A program made the position numbers and the translations under genes. From positions 262,032 through 326,031 of the forward strand of contig NMRA01000386.1 of NCBI GenBank assembly GCA_002633005.1: DNA of 64,000 nt. The letters run 5' to 3'. Below the pieces are notes generated by a model. The model ran no database searches and had not been told where the DNA came from. It worked only from the letters and a program-made list of their open reading frames with translations. Each line of letters starts with the position of its first letter. Within the stretch, counting starts at the first letter, position 1. This document shows, piece by piece, positions 38,901 through 47,900 of this stretch. The DNA comes from Phoronis australis. Lineage: Eukaryota; Phoronida; Phoronidae.

Positions 38901-41900
38901 CCCTCGCCACCGGCTCTTTGTCCAGACATCACCTTATTGCCACCAGTGATAAAGATATTTGTTAGACAAATTAAGTATTCATGACCTCTGGTACTGTAAC
39001 CTAAGGTTGCAACTGTAGCTCTGTGTACACTTTACACGTGACATGGTAATATCTGCCCATCCTAGTAATTTATGTGCCAACTCCCACAATTCATTGCGGC
39101 TATTGATTGTGTGCGCTGTTTGAATATAGGCTGATGGAATAGCGTTTTCATTGCACAATTAGAAAACACTTAGTCGTGCTGTCTGCCTGTATTTGGCATG
39201 GACTACCTGTGTTTAGTTCTGGTTAACATCCTAATTTACTTACACCCAGCCATGCAAGCTTTTAAGACTTAATTTGGATTTTCAAATAAAGCGCACATAA
39301 TCTAGGAGTGCATCTCGAGATCATGAACAATACACAATTCGCTTACCTGTGAGTAACGAAAACTATAATGCCTTTTTGCTACTTTTGTTTCATTCTGCTG
39401 AGTGCAGGTGAAGTAAATCAACCCACACTGCAACTCCTAGGCATGTACGCCTATCCCAATGTTTCCGAAAATTTTATACTGAGTTTAAAAGTCAGTTTGT
39501 TCAACCGAGTGTCCACTTCTTGATGTTCGAGTAATGGCCCATTCAAATACCTTATTCTGTATAGTACCTCCATGACTTCCTGCCTTAGATGAGTCAGTTG
39601 ACTGCTGGCTTGATGTTGAGACCTACCAACAGGCGCAGGGTTTGTACTGGGATGACGCGTTCATTGACCTTTGCCCTTGGCTAGAACAACGTGCTGCAGC
39701 CAATATGTCTGATTGGCTACAAGGTGCTCGTCGTGTCAAGGTGAGCTACACACCCCAAGAATACTACCGCGAGTCCCGGATCCCCATCGAGCGAATGCCC
39801 AGTGTTCCACGAGAGGAGATCGTTAAGATGTTGGAGAAGACAGTCTCGTTTGAAATTGGTTCTTGCGCATCCTCGTATTCATCTATGTCGAGTCGAGCGA
39901 AGCGATCGTCGGTTCACGTGGACATGTCGCGTGCTGGTGCCTTGAAACTGGTAGGCGCAAAGTCGAGCCATCTGAGTGTACCGTACTCGCCGCTTCATGC
40001 CACGCTCTCCGATCAGGACTTGGAGCATCCTGACTGCGATAGCACCGTGAGCGTTAATTTACGAAAATCCAGGAGTAGCCAAATCAATGTGGAACACGAC
40101 TATGAGGTCTCTGGGTGTAGATCAGATGATGAAATTTACGAGAAAAAGCGCATCGTGACCAATGTGCAGTCACGTCCATCTCACCTTCATCACTCACACT
40201 ACGAGAGTAGCCGAGAAGATCTCCAGACGATGTCACGTCAGATAGCAAGGATCACTTCGGCCATTGCTTCCTCGGGCTCCGTGGCGACATCGACAAAAGC
40301 GACGCCGCCATCACAGTCAGCGTCGGCCATGTTGTCGCGTAAACCAACCAAATCGAATCAGGCAGGCCGCTCCGGCTCCGGCAACCGCATCGGCCAGTTC
40401 AGTCTACACGCAACGTTGTCCAATGAAAAGTGTACCAGTCGCGACCTTGAGAGCATGCAGCCATCCAGCTATATATTGCGTTCCTTCCACAGTGACGGCT
40501 TCATCAAGCTTCCTGACGAGGAACATGCTCGCGAAGCTCTGCATGAGGTCACTTCTAAGTACTCTGACCAGGTCATCATTGATATCCTGCACCAACATGA
40601 TGGCTCTGTGCATGATCATCGGCCCACGCATATGCATGACGAAGACGAGGAGACGAGACTAGTGCGCCTACTTCAACAAGAAAAGAGCAAGATTCCTTTC
40701 TCTATGTCGATGGGTGCCATGCAACTGTATGAGGAACACTTTGCACAGAATATCGTAAAGATGAAGACGGTAGAGGGACAGCAAAAAAATTCGAGCAGAC
40801 CACTCTTTCAGACATTCCGTATCGGAGATGAGTGTGGGGATATGGACTCGGAGAAGTTCTACTCTTGCATTCGTAAGCACTATAACCGCGTCTTCCAGGG
40901 TAGTGAAGACAAGAACTGTAAGAAATCTGTGATGAAGATTCAGGATGTGATCAGCGTTGTCTCATTTGCTTCTGTCGAGCGCGAAGTGTTCGTGCCAACG
41001 TTCGGAATCCAACTGATCGAGACTCCCAAGACACTGTATATCATCCAGGCTGAGAGACCTCAGCCAGCGCTACGTGACGTCAAGTTGGATACAGGAATCA
41101 ACATGGAGAATTTTCAATTGCCTGACATGATACACATTTTACCTGATCATAATTCGGCGTCCTTTACTGTTGTGGGAGTCGGTTTAAAGTCCGATAAGGG
41201 TGAGGCATTTCCTGTCTAAGCATTTTGTATTTTTTTAATACGCTTTATGTCTGACAGCCTACAGCAGCACACGTAGGTCTCACTGCTATTTATTCCATTG
41301 GCAACTTTCTCTTCTTGCATTATACTTCGTTAACCTGTCTGTTTGCATTAAGTTGTTTGTACTGTATGCTTGTGTGATATACAACCTCATGTGCTTTTGT
41401 TGGCTGACAGTCAGCTGTCCTTGGGGCAGTTCATCGAGAATTGTCAATTTAACAAATTGAATTAAAAGTTAATTATAATAACTTAGTCCTTGTCATTTCT
41501 TATTTACTCGCTATGGGATTACCAGAAATTTCTAATTTTTTGTTGATTCCAAAACAACGGATTTTTTTCCTTTTAGTTGCTATGCTCCGTCTGTTTTGCT
41601 AAATTTAGCTTTTTGTCTCTCAATGGTATTGTTGGCTGTTACCTTGGTGCCATTGTGTTGCATGTTACTAACGGTGATAAAGATTTTGTTTTGTTGTAAC
41701 GCGGTAGCGTTTGGTTGGCTCATTGAACATGCCACTACTGGGGCTTTGCATGTCGTGTAGAAAAGGTGTTTTTCTTGCCACATTTCTTAAAGAAGTGATT
41801 AGTGCTAATGTTGGATTTGCTGTTAGCTAGAGTGACGTTCTGTCTCCTACTTTTTCAGAAAAAGAAAACCTTGACATGAAAGACATCAGTGACAGAACTG

Positions 41901-44900
41901 TAGTGTTTGTCTTGGGTAAGTTTAGTTGAAGTCGTTCTCAACTAACTTTTTGTACTGTAAAGGTTATTCTCAACTATTTTGTACTAAACAATTACCAGAA
42001 TTGTCATTTTCCATTTTTAAAAGCCTATTTCTTTGCTACAAATAATGTAAACTTCACTAAATGTTCTTAAATGATTTCTGCACAGTACAAACCATGCCGG
42101 TAATAGACTTAAGTTTTCTTAATGTTTACTTTTGTGGAGAAATCAATAAAATAAAATCAGTTCACTTTTTGGCTGTTATAGTGTGCCATTTGGTGTTTCG
42201 ATGCCATACAAACTTCATGCAAAAAGTTTATGACTACACCTCTAGCCAAAAAGTTTATGACTAAATCTCTAGCCATGACTAGATCATTGGTCAGTGATTA
42301 GAGCTCTACTTAATTCATTTGCATAATTTGGACGTGACATAATCTCTAGTCAGTTACCAAAGCTCTAGTCCTGACTAGATCATTAGTTAGTGACAAAAGC
42401 TTTAGTCAGTTCATTTGCATAATTGGGATGTGACTAAAGCTCTAGTCAATGACTAAACAGCCTGAAATTCTACTCTAGTCACTGACTAGAGCGTTGGTAA
42501 CTCTCTGGAGCGTTTGTAACTGACTAGAGCGTTAGTCATGACCAGGCTTTTTAGTCATGAGTAGAGTTTTAGTCTGACACTTGCCAGTTATGTGACATTC
42601 AAATGTACCATGGACAAACTTGTGTCACATTTTACTCATGACTAAAATGAGTCTTTACATGTGACTGAAACGTGACTACCCCAGGGTAAGGGTATTCAGA
42701 TGTTAAGTGATGACGGGTCATGGTAGTAGATGACGCAATTTGGACCCGGAAATAAGAATAAGCATGCAGTCACACTGGGTCCAAAACGTCATTATCCCGT
42801 CAAAATCACGTCATGCTAAACATTCCTATTGCTTGAGTTTTCAACATGAGAATTAATTTCAGAAGCCAAACAGTTTAGAAAATCACCAATTTTAGTCCAC
42901 CACATATCAATTTATTTTAGCCAATGTTTTATTGCGCTGAAATATTCGCTAAAGCTGTAAATGCACACAAAAGCATCAGCACCCCTGAGTAACAGGTTTG
43001 TTGACCTCAGAAGTAGCTTTAAATTTGTACGTTTTGGCAAAGTACTAGATGCTGTGAAACTGGCTGAGTTTCTAATATCCTCGCGCAACGCCATCTGTGA
43101 AAACCAACAATTTTGGTTCACACTTGAGGGTGGAACCTTTTGTTTTGGTTCTTTGATATGGCAAGTTAGCATTTCTAATTTCCTGTTAATTCACAAAAAT
43201 TCAGTGAATTTCTCTGATTGCTTCAAGAGGATCATAGCTGATTTCAGCTTGACAATAAGTTAACGTGATGTGGAACTTAAGGCAACAATATCTTCCCTTT
43301 TTAGTGCAGAAGCTTAAATTTAGAAATGTGCAAAAGTTGGCCTAGATTATCCCATGTCAGTTGGAATGTTTTGCCCTAATGCAGGTCAATTGTTATCATT
43401 GATTTTGCCGCCAGGTGGCCCCGGTAGTGGCAAAGGAACACAGTGTAAGAAAATAGCTGCTCAGTATGGCTTTTGCCACTTGTCATCCGGTGATCTGCTG
43501 AGAAGTGAGGTTGAGTCAGGCTCAGAATTGGGTAAAGAGCTTGTGAAAATCATGGAGTCTGGAGCACTTGTACCTATAGTGAGTTTTGTTAGATGCAATT
43601 GACATGCCTGGAGATAGCGGTCATTTGAGGATATGGTGCCCATTCCATGAAACTGATTTGTCTCAACTTTCAAACTGTAAAACTTCCACAAATCAGTAAG
43701 TTGGTCAAACTTAAGACAAGACTTACGCAAGTCAAAAAACTTAAGTCAAACCTAAGATCTTTTTCTTGGAACAGACTTTTGACAAATTGAAATTGCATCT
43801 TGAAATTGACACAAAATGTAAGATTTGTCTTAGCTAAGTCAGTTTTCTTGGAATGGGCCCGTGTTCCTGGAATTCTTCAATATCGTAACAATTTATTTAT
43901 GATGCGGAACGGTCAAATTAAAGAAAACTGTTTTGAAAAGTCTCGATGCCTAAAGAAATCTGAATGTCTGTCTTTAATGATAAGGATATGATATCTTATC
44001 CACGAGGGTCTGATCCTAACCATTTTTATTGACATGTGACAATTTCTATCTTTCACGTGCCACCCAAACATTTTGAAGTTGTAGCGTTGTAGGACAGAAC
44101 CAATGAAATGGACACTTTGAATGATTGGTTATCAAATGACACAACTTTTTCCCACCCTTTAGTTTTCGACTTCTTGCTTTTTGAAATTCAAACACCAGTA
44201 TTTGCAGGTTAGTCATAAATACAGCATCTCGCTGTAGTCCATTTATTTCTCACTGTAGGAAACTGTGCTGACTCTGTTGAAAAAGGCCATGATACGCAAC
44301 TCCACAGCAAAAGGCTTCCTTATAGACGGGTATCCCAGAGAGGTTGAACAGGGCAAGCTATTTGAACAGGAGGTAGCCTTTTTGCGTGATGTTCAGCATA
44401 CTACAGTGTTTTAAAGTGAAGACTCGAGAAGCTCTTCTGATAATCTGTGAACCAGAACAACTCCAGAATAATCTTATCAGAAATGCTAATGATATTTAAT
44501 CCTTGGTTGAAGGAATTTTATTGGACGTCAGTGTAGCTGAAACTAATTACTGCACTTAGCTTGGAAAGTCTTTATTGTTATCATCTCTGAAGGGAGTATT
44601 CAATAGGCAGCCTCATCATCAACCTTATATTTCAGATTAAGCCGTGTGACATAGTTCTTAGCTTTGACGTGTCAGATGAAACGTTGGTTGCCCGCCTGCT
44701 GAAGCGGGCGGAGACCAGCGGGCGAGCAGACGACAATGAAGAAACGATCAAGAAACGTCTGGCCACGTTCCACGAGAAAACTCAGCCTCTCATTGACCAT
44801 TATACTGCAGAGGGCAAGACAAAGTCTGTAAGTGTCGGCCATTGGACTATGATGTATGACACATCCTTTGCATGGGCGCATCCAGGATTTCAAAAACAGG

Positions 44901-47900
44901 GTGTCCAAAATGAGTTTTGCAATTTCTCAGGACGTCCGTGGCCAGTAACGCATGACAGCGTTTTTATGACCCGAAATCCAATTGCTGTTATAGTGTTGTA
45001 TGTTACCGTGGAGACATGGTTCTGCAAGTTGTTAGCATCTTGCATACATTTCTAAACCAACGTTTTGTTCTGGAATTGCTGCTAGCAAGTGAAAAGAGTC
45101 GAGCATGTTTACCGTACTTGCTTATTGTACTTTGGTGTCCAAATACTGCACAGGGCATCCTACCGAGGGTGTCTAAGTTTGAGTCAGTGTGCCGTGGACA
45201 CCCTCTAGATGAAGGCCTGGCTTTGTTGTTGTATGTCAACTGAAATAAGTATGTAATTGTGATACTCATTATGTGTCTTACTTTTTAAACCTGAACATCC
45301 AGATGGCTGAATAGACTGATTTAGACAAAAAAGTAATGGCGCATGTTGTCGTAAACACTGCCCAAGAGACTTGTTCATTGGTAGTGGGGAAATATTCACG
45401 CAGACTGTTAGTCAGTTACTAGGTTGTCTGGCTCATTAACAACTTCTTATCACACATTTTGATCATTCTTTGAAATTTCTTTCAGATTCCTTCAGAGGGC
45501 ACTGTTGAAGAAATATTCAGTGAAGTTGAGAAATTGTTTGAGAGCTTAGGCATTAAAGGTATAGTTAATGGCTCGTGTTTCAGGTGTATCAAATTCCTGC
45601 TGTCCTGTACTGTATAGTCTATCCAATTCTGAACAAAATAATTGCCAAAATTGCGCTGTTTCCATTTTCAAGGGCTTCTAATGCTGTGAATGCCCAGCTT
45701 TTCAAAACTTTGTTTAATTGTAAGTGCGAAAAATCTTTGACTTATCATTTAATTTGTGTTTGTTGGAAAAAATGAAGTAAAATTTCACTTGTCAGCCATA
45801 TTATGTCCGGAGTTGATGAGATTTTACTGTTTACAAGGATTTGTAATATACTCAAAATGCATCTAGTAGTTGACAGTTGATAAAGGCTTGCTAATAATGC
45901 ACTTATCTTATGTGAGTTTAGAAAATGTCTAGATCTTTTATCTTAAAATATTAATCTTAAGTTTTAGACCATGCATTTTCTATAAACATTTTTGTGACTA
46001 TATTTGGTTGTAATTTTCTTCCAGTCATGTGGTTTGCCATGCTTACAAAATGTGACAACTTTGTGATAACTTTTTACGCTGTCTGCGTTTTGTATTGAAC
46101 AATACATTGCTACAGCTTGCAGTCAGATTTGCTTGATACCAAACTTGGCTATGAATTGTTATTTGTAAACCAGGCATAGACACCAGCTGATACCAAACTT
46201 GGCTATGAATTGTTATTTGTAAACCAGGCATAGACACCAGCTGATACCAAACTTGGCTATGAATTGTTATTTGTAAACCAGGCATAGACACCAGCNATGT
46301 TCGGAGGAACGTAAATTGTCAACATTGCCGGGGCATCTGGGACAGCGTGGTGGGATTTTCAATGGCGTCTCGTGTTATTGTTAAGTGCGGCGACAAATAC
46401 TACCGCTCTGCAGCCATGCTACTGATGGTGGTAACGTTTTTTTTTTGTTTTTTTTCTCTTTTTAGTCCTCCCGATTTTTTTCGGGGAAAGGTTCACATTG
46501 ACCATTTCAAGGCTGGTTATCGGGCATGATTTGGGCCGCAAAAGTTTCCGCGTTTTTTGTCATTGGTCATTCCAAGCCCTGGTTGTTGTATGTCAACTGA
46601 AATAAGTATTTAATTGTTATACTCATTATGTGTATTACTTTTTAAACCTGAACATCCAGATGGCTGAATAGACTGATTTAGACAAAAAGGTAATTGCGCA
46701 TGTTGTTGTAACCACTGCCCAAGAGACTTGTTCATTGGTAGTGGGGAAATATTCGCGCAGACTGTTAGTCAGTTATTAGGTTGTTTGACTCATTAACAAC
46801 TTATTGTCACATGTTTTGATCATTCTTTGAAATTTCCTTCAGATTCCTTCAGAGGGCACCGTTGAAGAAATATTCGGTGAAGTTGAGAAATTGTTTGAGA
46901 GCTTAGGCATTAAAGGTATAGTTAATGGCTCGTGTTTCAGGTGTATCAAATACCTGTTGTCTTGTACTGTATAGTCTATCCAATTCTGAACAAAATAATT
47001 GCCAAAATTGTGCTGTTTCCATTTTCAAGGGCTTCTAATGCTGTGAATGCCCAGCTTTTCAAATCTTTGTTTAATTGTAAGTGCGAAAAATCTTTGACAT
47101 ATCATTTAATTTGTGTTTGTTGGAAAAAAATGAAGTAAAATTTCACTTGTTAGCTATACTGTGTCCGGAGTTGATGAGATTTTGCTGTTTACAAGGATTT
47201 GTAATATACTCAAAATGCATCTAGTAGTTGACAGTTGATAAATGCTTTCTAATAATACGCTTATCTTATGTGAGTTTAGAAAATGTCTAGATCTTTTACC
47301 TTAAAATATTAATCTTAAGTTTTAGGCCATGCATTTTCTATTAACATTTTTTGTGACTATATTTGGTTGTAATTTTCTTCCAGTCACGTGGTTTGCCATG
47401 CTGACAAAATGTGACAACTTTGTGATAACTTTTTACGCTGTCTGCGTTTTGTATTGAACAATACATTGCTACAGCTTACAGTCAGATTTGCTTGATACCA
47501 AACTTGGCTATGAATTGTTATTTGTAAACCAGGCATGGACACCAGCTGATACCAAACTTGGCTATGAATTGTTATTTGTAAACCAGGCATAGACACCAGC
47601 GTACTCAAGGATCACGACATATTCTTCTGTCTGGGTGGATCAGGCAGTGGGAAGAGTACGCAGTGCTTAAAGATCAACAAACAGTATGGGATTACGCACA
47701 TCTCTACCGGCGACCTCTTGCGAGCTGAGATGGACTCTGGCTCAAGCCGGGGTCGAAAGTTAAAGGAGATCATGGGGAAAGGTGACCTAGTACCAATTGT
47801 AAGTGGTAAACACTGTACACTGTAAGAACACTTAGTTTTACGGGTACAAGTCAATGCCAGGGATCCCCGGCTTCGAGAACCAGTTTAATGCTTGTTATTC

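Larger units (their letters stand above)
45225..46296 (+). repeat. Tandem segmental duplication, copy 1
   Basis: This ~1.05-kb block is nearly identical to 46576-47612. It carries an AK5 exon and three copies of a 54-bp minisatellite at its right end. It ends at the single N at 46296, so an assembly join (two alleles placed in tandem) must be considered. Confidence 0.9.
46576..47612 (+). repeat. Tandem segmental duplication, copy 2
   Basis: Second copy of the block at 45225-46296, with a few percent of substitutions and two minisatellite units instead of three. It runs directly into the real domain 4 exon. Confidence 0.9.

Noticed and set aside
40264-40662. 132-codon ORF inside the giant AK5 exon
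   Set aside because: Shadow frame of the real exon; rich in Arg and Pro, as expected from a shifted frame.
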